Shown in pieces: positions 24,623 to 33,237 of a DNA stretch of 64,000 nt. Each line of letters begins with the position of its first letter. The first letter of the stretch is position 1. Below the pieces are notes generated by a model. The model was not told the DNA's origin and searched no databases. It worked only from the letters and a program-made list of their open reading frames with translations. A program made the translations under genes and the position numbers. Source of the DNA: Hamadaea tsunoensis DSM 44101 (GTDB taxonomy: Bacteria; Actinomycetota; Actinomycetes; Mycobacteriales; Micromonosporaceae); assembly GCF_000428945.1 (NCBI RefSeq), contig NZ_AUAX01000004.1:124001-188000 (forward strand). Reading direction: 5' to 3'.

Positions 24623-25507
24623 ATGTGGATGGAGAAGACCGCGTCGTTCGCGCATCCCGGCACGGGCGCCGGCTTCGCGACCGCGTGGTCGCCGTCGGGG
24701 GCGGCTCTCGCGGTCGCGGGTTTCGACCAGGCCGTGGTCGTGTGGGACGTCGATTCCGGTGAACCGCTGGTACGCGCGACCCACGAGGCCGCGGTCGGCT
24801 GCGTCTCGTGGAGTCCCCGCGGCGGCACGATCGCGTCCGGTTCCTCGGACGGCCGGGTGAACCTCATCGACGTGCGGTCGGGCCGACGGCTCGGGCAGGC
24901 GTTCGGGCACGCGGACGAGGTCCGGACGGTCGCGTACGCGCCGAACGGTTCGATGGTCGCCAGCGGTGCCAACGACGGCACGGTCCGGCTCTGGCAGGCG
25001 CAGGATCTGGGCCCGCTCGTCGGGATGGCGGCCCACGCCGGGATCGTCCACTCGGTCGACTGGTCGCCGGACGGGCTGTGGCTCGCCTCGGCGGGGCACG
25101 ACGGGATCGTCCGCCTCTGGGAGCCGGGCGCGGCCACGGCCGCCGGCGGGATCGCGGGTCACCGGGGTGCGGTGACGAGCGTGGCCTACTCGCCGGACGG
25201 CCGCCACCTCGCCTCGGGCGGCGTCGACGCCACGTTGCGGATCTGGGACCTGGCCGAGGCGCGCTACCACACCGTCCTGGAGTCGTTCGACGGCTGCCGG
25301 GTCACCGGTCTCGCGTACGCGCCGGACGGGCGGCACCTCGCCGCCCTCGACCAGGATCCGACCCTGCGGATCTTCCGTGCCGAGGACGGCGAACTGCTCG
25401 GGTCGGCGGCCGTCCCGCATGGCACAGTGTCGGTCTCCTGGTCGCCGCGCGGCGGCACGATCGCGGTGTCCGGCAGTGCCGTCGACCTGTGGTCGGTGCG
25501 GTTCTGA
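24623..25507 (+). CDS. WD40-repeat beta-propeller protein, no other domain
   Basis: A 294-aa protein made almost entirely of WD40 repeats. About six or seven blades are readable from recurring patterns such as VAWSPDG-like turns (YAPNGSMVASGANDGTVRLW, YSPDGRHLASGGVDATLRIW), here quoted at 20 residues each. It has no signal peptide, kinase or HTH part, although many actinobacterial WD40 arrays are fused to such domains. It lies alone between the cluster terminator and convergent genes. It probably serves as a protein-binding scaffold. No partner is evident from the neighbours. Confidence 0.85.
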   Translation: MWMEKTASFAHPGTGAGFATAWSPSGAALAVAGFDQAVVVWDVDSGEPLVRATHEAAVGCVSWSPRGGTIASGSSDGRVNLIDVRSGRRLGQAFGHADEVRTVAYAPNGSMVASGANDGTVRLWQAQDLGPLVGMAAHAGIVHSVDWSPDGLWLASAGHDGIVRLWEPGAATAAGGIAGHRGAVTSVAYSPDGRHLASGGVDATLRIWDLAEARYHTVLESFDGCRVTGLAYAPDGRHLAALDQDPTLRIFRAEDGELLGSAAVPHGTVSVSWSPRGGTIAVSGSAVDLWSVRF

Positions 25508-25517
25508 GGCTTTCCGG

Positions 25518-26102
25518 TCAGGCTTTCCGGGTCACGGCGAAGAGGCCGACGCCGCCGGTGACCGCCAGCGTGATCAGCGCCATCGGGACCGCCAGGAAAT
25601 ACGTCCACCGCCAGCTGACCGCCGTCGTCATGAACCAGCCGAACACCAGGCCGCACAGCAGGCCGGCGAACGCGACCCCGCCGACTGCGGCCAACAGTGC
25701 CAGGCGGCGTTCGCCGGTCTGGGCGGCCAGGCCCAGGGCGACGCCGGAGACCGCGCCGCCGCCGAAGCCGGTGATCAGCGCCGCGACGATCATCACCAGA
25801 CCGTTGGGGGCCAGAGCGATCATCAGGTCGCCGAGGAGCATCAGGCCGACCGCCGGTACCGCGATCGACGTGGGAATGCGCCGGCCCAGCGCGAATCCGG
25901 CGGCCGCGCCGACCACCAGGGCGACGAGGTGGCCGAGCAGGAGCAGCAGCGTCGTCACGGTGCTGAGGCCCAAGTTCCGCTGGACGGTCTCGCGGACCGG
26001 CCCGAGCAGCGCCCCGACCTGGTACGCCGCGAGCATGGTGCCCAACCCGGGGCCGATGAGCATCCACATGGGACGCCGGATGTCCTGGCTTGCCTCGATC
26101 AT
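25518..26102 (-). CDS. Half-size MFS-like integral membrane protein
   Basis: A 194-aa hydrophobic protein starting at MIEASQDIRR. About five or six membrane segments are visible (including VTTLLLLLGHLVALVVGAAA and LALLAAVGGVAFAGLLCGLV). The sequence has the flavour of one half of a major-facilitator transporter, including a loop GRRIPTSI between helices. Typical MFS proteins have twelve helices and about 400 aa, so this is either a remnant, a dimerising half transporter or an unrelated small membrane protein. The reading frame extends upstream to 26267 but would overlap the HAD gene; the chosen ATG avoids that. Confidence 0.6.
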   Translation of the reverse strand: MIEASQDIRRPMWMLIGPGLGTMLAAYQVGALLGPVRETVQRNLGLSTVTTLLLLLGHLVALVVGAAAGFALGRRIPTSIAVPAVGLMLLGDLMIALAPNGLVMIVAALITGFGGGAVSGVALGLAAQTGERRLALLAAVGGVAFAGLLCGLVFGWFMTTAVSWRWTYFLAVPMALITLAVTGGVGLFAVTRKA

Positions 26103-26119
26103 CCGGCCATAGTAAGGGC

Positions 26120-26785
26120 TCAGACCAGCGAAAGCACCTGATCGATACCGGTGATCCAGTCCACCGTGCACGGTTGCGCCGGCGGCTCGCGCAGGACGGC
26201 CCGGCCCTGGTAACCCAGGGCGATCGCGGCCTCGACCAGGTCGGGAGCGTCGTCCACGAACAGGCACTGGGCGGGCTGCAGTCCGAGCGCGTCGCTGGCG
26301 TACCGATACATGCGCGGATCGGGCTTGTGGCAGCCGAGCAGCTGCGAGATCGCGTACGCCTCGAAGAAGCCGCCGAGGCCGAGGGCATCGTGCAGCTGCG
26401 GCAGTTCCGCCCAGGCGTCGGAGACCACGGCCATGCGTACGCCCCGCCCGCGGAGCGCGCGCAGGGTCGGCAGGACGTCCGGGAAGGTCTCCAGGATGAC
26501 CTTCGGGTCGACGGGACGGCGCAGGTCGGCCAGCAGTTCCGGCGTGGCGGTGAGGCCCAGCCGCGCCAGCATCACCCGGTGGTAGTCGTCATAGTCCGGT
26601 GTGGACAGCGCGCCGGCGAAGTACGCGTCCCCGGCCTCGACCGCGCCGGCCAGGTCCGCGTCGGTCAGCGTGGGAAAGTGTTCGCGCAGGATGTCCTCGA
26701 AGTCGGCCCGGGGGTTCCACCGGCCGCCCTTCGGCCGCATCAGTACGCCACCGGAGTCGAACAGCACCGCGACAGGTCTCGGCAT
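26120..26785 (-). CDS. HAD-superfamily hydrolase (subfamily IA)
   Basis: A 221-aa haloacid-dehalogenase-like hydrolase. Motif I is LFDSGGVL, with the nucleophile Asp but with Ser at the usual acid/base position +2 (DxG variants occur in this branch). Motif II is VVSDAW, the Lys is in HKPDPRMY, and motif IV is FVDDAPDLV. A helical cap is inserted after motif I. It is 17 nt upstream of the half-MFS gene on the same strand. The start ATG (26783-26785) fits the family length; the frame is open further upstream without support. The substrate is unknown. Confidence 0.82.
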   Translation of the reverse strand: MPRPVAVLFDSGGVLMRPKGGRWNPRADFEDILREHFPTLTDADLAGAVEAGDAYFAGALSTPDYDDYHRVMLARLGLTATPELLADLRRPVDPKVILETFPDVLPTLRALRGRGVRMAVVSDAWAELPQLHDALGLGGFFEAYAISQLLGCHKPDPRMYRYASDALGLQPAQCLFVDDAPDLVEAAIALGYQGRAVLREPPAQPCTVDWITGIDQVLSLV

Positions 26786-27017
26786 CCGGCAATCTCCTCT
26801 TCGTCGACGTCCGCACCCCGCCATCATCCTCGCTCTCGCCCGAGGACGTGTCGCCGATGGCCGGCGTCTCTCCGCATTTGTCCGGGTGGGCACCGGCCGG
26901 ACGGCGTGGCGGTTCGTTCGAACCGGCCGGTTGTGGGTGATCAAATACCGCTATTACGCACCGCGGCCGGCGGCGGGCCATGGCCCCGCTGGGCGGCTCG
27001 ATCATGGAGTGCCGGCG

Positions 27018-27121
27018 TGATCAAGTTCCCGAATCCTGCGGAAAACCGGCTGATTCCGCAGCTCCCGGGTACTTGATCAAGCCATGGAGATCAACCTCAA
27101 CAGAATCCGGGTACTTGATCA
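27018..27121. repeat. Inverted TTGATCA repeat cluster (REP-like), three copies
   Basis: Two 26-bp units face each other (27018-27043 and 27054-27079). They share TGATCAAGT, then nine partly conserved bases, then CTGCGGAA, around a 10-nt loop. A third unit (27101-27121) repeats CAGAATCCGGGTACTTGATCA in the second orientation, quoted here only in part as CCGGGTACTTGATCA. The arrangement can fold into a long imperfect hairpin. It resembles a dispersed intergenic palindrome; the function is unknown. Confidence 0.7.
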
Positions 27122-27346
27122 CCCGGTCGGCCACCATCGTCGAACCAGCGACGCCCCGGTCGCGATCGCGGATGCCTGGGATGAAACCGCGACCGGACCG
27201 TGGCGATGGATGCGTCGCCCCACTCGCCTGGCAGTGCAGGCCCCGCCCGGGTTTGGCGGGGCCGGAGCGGTCTCCCGCGGGAGGAGCGGAGGTGAGATCG
27301 ACGAACCCGGGCCGTGAATATGATCTGGAATTTGATCGTGTATGGA

Positions 27347-27389
27347 GGGCGTCCGGTGTGGACAGGGGCAGTGGCCACACCGGACGCCC
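27347..27389 (-). terminator. Terminator hairpin of the giant LamG gene
   Basis: A perfect 15-bp stem (GGGCGTCCGGTGTGG and its complement) with a 13-nt loop lies 10 nt beyond the stop of the leftward giant gene. Confidence 0.85.
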
Positions 27390-27399
27390 GGTCAGCGGG

Positions 27400-30300
27400 T
27401 CAGCTCACTGTGAACAGCGGCTGGACCCAGTAGTTGGACTGGTTGGAGCTGGCGTTGCCGGGGAAGCCCGCCCCCGACCGGTAGACCCCGTTGCCGGCCC
27501 CCGGCGCGGTGATCGGGTAGTACGTCTGCGGGCTGGTGAAGTAGCCCACGTCGGCGGCGTAGTGCCCGTTGGGGGCGGAGTACGACGCGATGTAGGTCGT
27601 GCCCGGCACGATCGGCTGCGGCGTCGCGAACGTCAGCGTCTGCCAGCCGCTGTCCGTCTCGCCGGTGAACGTGCCCGTTGCCAGGAGCGTGCCGTCGGAC
27701 CGCCAGAGCGAGCCGGTGTGGGTACCGGTGTTGGCGCTGCTCTTGTAGAACGCGATCCCTGTCACCTGCGCGGCGGCCGCCGTCGTGAAGGCCGTGCCCA
27801 GTTCGTTCGCGCTGCCGTCACCGAAGTCCGCCACCGCCGGCTGCACGCCGTTGTCCCACAGCCCGCAGGGGGCGTAGGTGCACTGCCAGGTGTCCGGCGC
27901 CGCGCTGCTCACCGTGAAGGTCCACGTGTACGCGCTGGGCATCGCGTTGCCGGCCGGATCGGCGGCCCGGACGCTCGCCGTGTAGGTGGTGCCCGGCGTG
28001 AGCTGGCCGCGCGGCGTGAAGCCGACTCCCGATCCGTCGTAGGTCGCGGTGCCCGGCATGGTCCCGGCCGGTGAGGACAGGGCGAACGTGACGGTGGCCG
28101 GGTCGATCGGGGCCGCGAAGGTGGCCTCGATACCCGGGTAGACCGGGTCGGCGTTGCCGCCCACGGGCGTCGCGGAGACGACGTGCGGCCCGTTGTCCAG
28201 GCCGAGCCGGACCAGGGGCTGCACCCAGTAGTTGTTGGCCGCACCGGCGTCGGTGGCCGGGAAGCCGGCCGAACCGTAGTGGAAGGTCGCGTTCGGACCG
28301 TCCACACCGTACTGCAGCCCGGTGACCTGCAGGCCCGACGCGTCGCTCGCGGAGACCCCGCCGGTCAGGAAGGTGCCGGAGTCGTACGAGTAGTGCCCGT
28401 TGGGCGTGTAGTACGACGCCACGTACGTCGTGCCGGCCGGGATGAACACCGGGCTGGCGAACGTCAGCGTCTGCCAGCCGGCGGCCGTCTCGCCGGCGAA
28501 GGTGCCGCTCGCCACGAGCTGGCCGGTGTTCGTCCAGAGGCTGCCGGTGTGCGTACCGGTGTTGGCGTCGGACTTGTAGAACGCGACACCGGAGACCACC
28601 GCCGCCTGGCTGACCCGGAAGCGTACGCCGACCTCGATCGCGCCGCCGTCGCCGGAGTCCACATGGGAGGGGGTGGCGGTGCCCGGCCACATGCCGAACG
28701 GGACCGAGTACGTGAAGTGGCAGACGTCGCTCGGCGGCGAGGTCGTCGACCCGTCGTTCGTGCGCGCGTACCACGCGTACCGGTGGCCGCTGGTGAGCGC
28801 CGGGGTGAACCGGTACTCGTGCGACGCCGCTCCGCCGAAGCGCGTACCGGCGTTCCAGGGGCCGGTGGTCTGCCCGGCCGTCTCGTCCCACAGGGCGAAG
28901 TCGGCCGACGCGGTGACCGTCGGGTCGGTGTCGCTGACCGTCACGTCCAGGGCCGGCACCGGGTACGCCGCCGTCGGCGCGACCACGCCGTACGGCCCGG
29001 TCGGGGAGCAGCCGGCCGTCGCCGGGTTGACCGGAGCCGGGACGGTGCTCGTCGCCGTCGGCTTGAGCAGCAGCGCCTTCTGGTTGTTGTAGAGCCCCGC
29101 GACCTCGGCGGCCGGCAGGGTACGCGCGTACACCTCGACGTCGTCCAGGTCGCCGTTCCAGAAGTCGGCCGTCGCTGCGTTGCGCCGGTCCGCACCGGCC
29201 AGCAGGGATCCGGTCGCACTCCACGCGGCCGTGTACGCGACCGGGCTGCCCTGAGCCGCCCCGTTCACGTACAGCTGGACGGTCTTCGCCGACGCGTCGT
29301 ACACGCCGGTCAGGTGCGTCCACACGCCGAAGGCGGGGGCGGCCGTCGCGACCGAGCGGGTGAAGGCGGGACCCGTGGCGTCCGACCCGGCGACCGTGAA
29401 CGCCCACTTGCCCGTCCCGGCGTCGTACTGCAGCGCGAACTGCGAGGTCGACGTGCCGCTCTGGCTGACCGCGGTACGCGTACCGGTGGTGCCCGCGGTC
29501 GCGTTGACCCACGCGGCGACGGTGAACCCGGCCGTGGTGTCGACCGCCTTCGCCGCGCTGGTCACCACGCCGCTCGTGCCGTTGAGGTGCACGTCGGCCC
29601 CGTCGTGGCCCTGGCCGGCGGTCACACCGGCCGAGAGCGTACCGGCGTTGCCGCCGCCGGAGGTGTCCTTGTCGGTCAGCACGCCGCCGGAGCTCACCAG
29701 GTCGGTGCTGCCGTCGGTGTACCGGAAGTTGCCGAACAGCCACGTGAGCACCGGCGGGGCCGACGCCGGCGAGGTGCTGTAGGACGAACCGGCCACCACG
29801 ACCGGGGCCGCGAAGTAGGGCGAGGCCGCCTTGCCCGGCCACACGAGCAGCTGGCCGCCGTTGGCCGTGCCCGTGCCCCACAGGTCGGGCTGGGCGTCAC
29901 CGGTCAGGTCGCCGGCGCTCGACACCACCGGGTACGCCGCGGCGGTCAGCCCGGTCGTGAGGGTGGTCGTGCCGTGGCCGCCGCCGATGCCCGTCCAGTC
30001 GACCGTGCCGTCGGCCTTCTTCGCGGACGCGTACCGCAGGAGGTTGCCGGATCCGTCGCGGGTCCAGACGTCGGGCAGCCCGTCGCCGGTGGAGTCGCCG
30101 GGGCTGAAGGAGGGAGTGGTCCAGCTCGTCGCCGAGTCGGTGGCCGCGTTGGACGCCAGGATCACCGTCGGGGACAGCGAGTTGGCGGAGTACTGGTGGA
30201 ACAGCCACAGGTGCCGCTTCGTGCCCTCGGTCATGGTGGCCAGGAAGTCCGCCGGGTCGGAGCCGATGCCCGAGCCGAGGACGTCGCCGACCGCGCCCTT

Positions 30301-33108
30301 GTCGCTGTCGCCCAGGGCGGTCAGCCCCACCAGGTTCGCCCAGCTGCCGTCGGTGGGATAGCCGTTGCCGCAGCCCGGGCAGGACGGCTGGGTCAGCACG
30401 ACCCGGCCGCCGGCGGAGAAGTGCCCGGTGCTGTCGTTGCGGTAGATGTACAGGACGGGGTTGCCGCGCAGGTGCACGAGCAGGTCGTCGACGAACAGCC
30501 CGTGCATCGAGCCGCGGTGGGTCACCAGGAGGTTCGGGTCGGCCCAGCCGTTGGTGCTGCCGGGCGGCGCGTCCGCGGCCGCGGCGGCGATCGCGCCGCC
30601 CGACGCCGGGTCCACGCTCATCTGGTAGACGCGCAGGTTGCCACTGCTGTCGGGGAGCAGCATGTCCGGTACGCCGTCCCCGGTCACGTCACCCGGCGAC
30701 GGGGACGCCTTCGGGTTCTCCGGCGCGTAGAACGTGTACGTCTGCGTCTGCCCGGCGGTGTTGCCGGCCCGGTCGATCGCGTACACCTCGAGGGTGTGCG
30801 TGCCCCACGCGGGCGTCCAGCTGATCTGAGCGCTGCCGTTGGCGCCGGCCAGGACGACGCCGCTGTCGGTGCCGGGGTTCGGCGTGCAGGTGGAGCCGTT
30901 GCCGGGGACGCTGACGTGGGAGTCGAACGCGTAGCCGTAGCACCACAGGCCCGACGCCGAGCCGCTCGACGGCGCGGGGTCGCTCGCGGACAGGGTGAAC
31001 GTGCCGGCCTGGCCGGCGGCCAGGTGGCTGTAGCCGGCGCCGGCGGCGGGGAAGTCCGTCGACGCCGCGCCGACGTTCGTCGGCCGGTCGAAGTCGGTGG
31101 TGAACGCGCAGGTCGAGCCGGTCGTGCTCAACCCGGCGTAGCCGTTGAGCGCGTTGCTGGTGACCGTCGGGTACCAGGTGTAGTGGTGGCCGTCGAGCAG
31201 GCCGGTGACCGTGGCGTTGGCCTGGGCGCCGGTGGGGACCAGGCCGGTGCTGGCGGTCGGCTTGGTGACCGTGCCCGTGGTGGTGTCGGTCAGCGTGACC
31301 GCGTTGGTGAGGGTCGTCGACGTGTGGACGCGGGAGGTGACCCAGTCGGACAGCGTCACGGCGTTGCCGTCGGCGGCGCCGAGCCAGCCATTGTTCATAC
31401 AGGACACGGGTGCGGAGCCGTCCCCGTTGTGCGGGTTGGGCGACGAGTGCAGCGCGGTCGGCGCGTCGGGCGGGAAGTCGTACTGAATGACGAAGTCGAT
31501 CGCGGTCTGGTCGATGCGGATGAAGTTGTACGCGTTGGACTCGTCCCCGCGGATCTCCACCGACCACGCGCTCAGGTGCAGATCGGCGACCTTCTGCATC
31601 GCCGCGGTGACATGCCAGTCGCTGCTGTTGGTGTTGCCGATCTGGATCGACTGGCCGGGATAGTTCGTCGGCGGCGTGCGCTCCGGCGTGTGCAGGTCGA
31701 ACGTCGACACCGGGGCGGGATAGAACGGGTTCGCCGACGCGTCGATGCACGGCGGCACGTTCCACCGCTGGCCGGCGACGAGCGCGCAGGTGGAGTACAT
31801 CGACAGCGTGGCGCTGTGGTTGTACTGGTCCGACTCGAACCGCGCGGTCGCCTGCAGGTACGCGTGCTGGATCGTCGCGCCCCAGATGGTCGTGGGTATG
31901 CCGATCTGGAAGTCGGACCGGTCGATGCCGCAGGGGCACTGGTCGCCGGACGCGTACGCGCCGCCGCCGGTCGAGCCGCCGTAGTAGCCGCCCTGGTAGC
32001 CGACGCCCTCACCGGACGGCTGGGCCCGGTCGAAGGTCGCGGTGGCGCCCGGCTCGGCCTGGGTCAGCTGGTTGAAGTGCTGCGCCGTCGTCGGGCTGTT
32101 GACGACCGCGGGGTCGACGAACACCGGGTACTTCACGCCGCTTCCGGTCAGCAGAGCCGGATCGGGGGTGATGTCGGCGGCGGTCGCGGAGATGGTCTGG
32201 CCGACGTGCGCCACCCGGGCTCCCCGGCCGGGACCGTCCGCAGTGGACGGCTGGTCGGCCGCGCCCTTCGGCGGTGCGGTGTGGTTGGAGTCCCACATCC
32301 GGGCGTCGCCGGACGAGAACGCGACCTTGCCGTCCGCCAGCACCGCCTGGACCGTGCCGGCCGCGTCCCGGCGCAGCGTCACGCCCCGCGCCCGTACGCC
32401 GAGACGCAGATGCCGCAGGGCCGGGTTCGCCGCGGCGGACGCGTCCCGGATCACGAGCGTGTCCTCGGCGCCGCCGTTGGCGTCCACGGTCACCCGCAGG
32501 TCGACGCCCGGGTACACGCCGGGGTAGACGGCCTCGTTGCCGGCGATCCGCGGCCGGGGCAGGGAACCCGGCCACGCGTACGCGAGCCGGGCCGATCCGT
32601 TCTCCAGAGCCAGCAACGGTACGCCGGCGGCACCGCCGGACAGGCGTACCGGGTGCAGCGAAGCGCGGGGCGAGAACGTGCCGTCGGGATTGGCCACGAG
32701 CGTCGTGTCCAGGCCGGTCCAGGCGCCGTTCTGCTTGACCCGTTGCGGCGTCACGGCGGTGTGCAGGGTGAAAGTGCCGTCGGGATTCGCCACGGTGGTC
32801 GAGTACTCGTCGGTCAGTTCGGTCACCGGCACGGCTTTGCCGGTCGTGCGGGCCTTCGCCGACGCCGTCCGCCGCGGGGCGTCGAGGGATCGGGCCGCTC
32901 CGCGTACCGGAGTGGCGACAGCGGGGGCGAGCGCGTTCGGAGCCGTACGGGCCGGGCCGGCATCGGCGGCGGCCGGGACCGCGTACGGGAGGGTCGCTAC
33001 GGCCAGGGCCGCGACCAGGGTGGGAAGAAGTCCGCGCGCGAGGCGCGCGCCTGCTGGGCCGGACCGCAGCGCCTCACTGCGCTTTCCGGCGGACGTCGAA
33101 GGACTCAT
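27400..33108 (-). CDS. Giant secreted multidomain protein: LamG, FG-GAP, two DUF4082 and a Big_5-like domain
   Basis: A 1902-aa exported protein. A signal peptide (about 1-50, ending AVPAAADAG) is followed by an N-terminal region seen in actinobacterial surface proteins (PDGTFTLHTAVTPQRVKQNG, PGVDLRVTVDANG). Then come Cys-containing Ig/FN3-like segments and FG-GAP/VCBS calcium-type repeats at about 800-1080 (DVTGDGVPDMLLPD, DSTGDGLPDVW, DLTGDAQPDLW). A concanavalin-like LamG_3 domain lies at about 1140-1330 and a DUF4082 at about 1475-1635. A Big_5/SbsA-like domain at about 1640-1740 and a second DUF4082 at about 1750-1902 complete it. I used the ATG at 33106-33108; a longer frame reaches 33219 without a signal peptide at its start. 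It faces the RHS gene across a 129-bp spacer, a pairing that suggests a joint surface or interbacterial role. Confidence 0.85.
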   Translation of the reverse strand: MSPSTSAGKRSEALRSGPAGARLARGLLPTLVAALAVATLPYAVPAAADAGPARTAPNALAPAVATPVRGAARSLDAPRRTASAKARTTGKAVPVTELTDEYSTTVANPDGTFTLHTAVTPQRVKQNGAWTGLDTTLVANPDGTFSPRASLHPVRLSGGAAGVPLLALENGSARLAYAWPGSLPRPRIAGNEAVYPGVYPGVDLRVTVDANGGAEDTLVIRDASAAANPALRHLRLGVRARGVTLRRDAAGTVQAVLADGKVAFSSGDARMWDSNHTAPPKGAADQPSTADGPGRGARVAHVGQTISATAADITPDPALLTGSGVKYPVFVDPAVVNSPTTAQHFNQLTQAEPGATATFDRAQPSGEGVGYQGGYYGGSTGGGAYASGDQCPCGIDRSDFQIGIPTTIWGATIQHAYLQATARFESDQYNHSATLSMYSTCALVAGQRWNVPPCIDASANPFYPAPVSTFDLHTPERTPPTNYPGQSIQIGNTNSSDWHVTAAMQKVADLHLSAWSVEIRGDESNAYNFIRIDQTAIDFVIQYDFPPDAPTALHSSPNPHNGDGSAPVSCMNNGWLGAADGNAVTLSDWVTSRVHTSTTLTNAVTLTDTTTGTVTKPTASTGLVPTGAQANATVTGLLDGHHYTWYPTVTSNALNGYAGLSTTGSTCAFTTDFDRPTNVGAASTDFPAAGAGYSHLAAGQAGTFTLSASDPAPSSGSASGLWCYGYAFDSHVSVPGNGSTCTPNPGTDSGVVLAGANGSAQISWTPAWGTHTLEVYAIDRAGNTAGQTQTYTFYAPENPKASPSPGDVTGDGVPDMLLPDSSGNLRVYQMSVDPASGGAIAAAAADAPPGSTNGWADPNLLVTHRGSMHGLFVDDLLVHLRGNPVLYIYRNDSTGHFSAGGRVVLTQPSCPGCGNGYPTDGSWANLVGLTALGDSDKGAVGDVLGSGIGSDPADFLATMTEGTKRHLWLFHQYSANSLSPTVILASNAATDSATSWTTPSFSPGDSTGDGLPDVWTRDGSGNLLRYASAKKADGTVDWTGIGGGHGTTTLTTGLTAAAYPVVSSAGDLTGDAQPDLWGTGTANGGQLLVWPGKAASPYFAAPVVVAGSSYSTSPASAPPVLTWLFGNFRYTDGSTDLVSSGGVLTDKDTSGGGNAGTLSAGVTAGQGHDGADVHLNGTSGVVTSAAKAVDTTAGFTVAAWVNATAGTTGTRTAVSQSGTSTSQFALQYDAGTGKWAFTVAGSDATGPAFTRSVATAAPAFGVWTHLTGVYDASAKTVQLYVNGAAQGSPVAYTAAWSATGSLLAGADRRNAATADFWNGDLDDVEVYARTLPAAEVAGLYNNQKALLLKPTATSTVPAPVNPATAGCSPTGPYGVVAPTAAYPVPALDVTVSDTDPTVTASADFALWDETAGQTTGPWNAGTRFGGAASHEYRFTPALTSGHRYAWYARTNDGSTTSPPSDVCHFTYSVPFGMWPGTATPSHVDSGDGGAIEVGVRFRVSQAAVVSGVAFYKSDANTGTHTGSLWTNTGQLVASGTFAGETAAGWQTLTFASPVFIPAGTTYVASYYTPNGHYSYDSGTFLTGGVSASDASGLQVTGLQYGVDGPNATFHYGSAGFPATDAGAANNYWVQPLVRLGLDNGPHVVSATPVGGNADPVYPGIEATFAAPIDPATVTFALSSPAGTMPGTATYDGSGVGFTPRGQLTPGTTYTASVRAADPAGNAMPSAYTWTFTVSSAAPDTWQCTYAPCGLWDNGVQPAVADFGDGSANELGTAFTTAAAAQVTGIAFYKSSANTGTHTGSLWRSDGTLLATGTFTGETDSGWQTLTFATPQPIVPGTTYIASYSAPNGHYAADVGYFTSPQTYYPITAPGAGNGVYRSGAGFPGNASSNQSNYWVQPLFTVS

Positions 33109-33237
33109 GGCTGGGACCGTCGCACCGGCCCGATCGCGGTGGCGCGTCGTTTCGCCGCTGCCCGAAATATGTCCGGAGTACCCGGCGGACGGCGAAAAGC
33201 TGGCCGCACCTGTATGCACTCACGAAGTGAGGTCCTG
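33109..33237. promoter_or_regulatory. Shared spacer between two divergent giant secreted genes
   Basis: The 129-bp spacer must hold both promoters. It is GC-rich apart from a short AT tract near 33165-33175 (GAAATATGTCC). I could not define convincing promoter boxes or an operator. Confidence 0.4.

Larger units (their letters stand above)
26786..27399. other. 614-bp gene-free stretch with repeat and hairpin sequences
   Basis: No reading frame here looks coding in either direction. The stretch holds copies of a TGATCAAGTACCCGG-type repeat (listed separately), a partial copy TGATCAAATACC at 26938, a hairpin GGCCCCGCC/GGCGGGGCC (27239-27263) and the terminator of the giant gene to its right. 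It is the longest stretch without a gene in the window. Confidence 0.7.

Noticed and set aside
28183-33213. A plus-strand frame continuous with the RHS gene and open back to 28183
   Set aside because: It runs antisense to the giant LamG gene, has no domain-like sequence, and its composition is the usual shadow of GC-rich coding DNA. The RHS signal peptide near 33238-33360 marks the true start.
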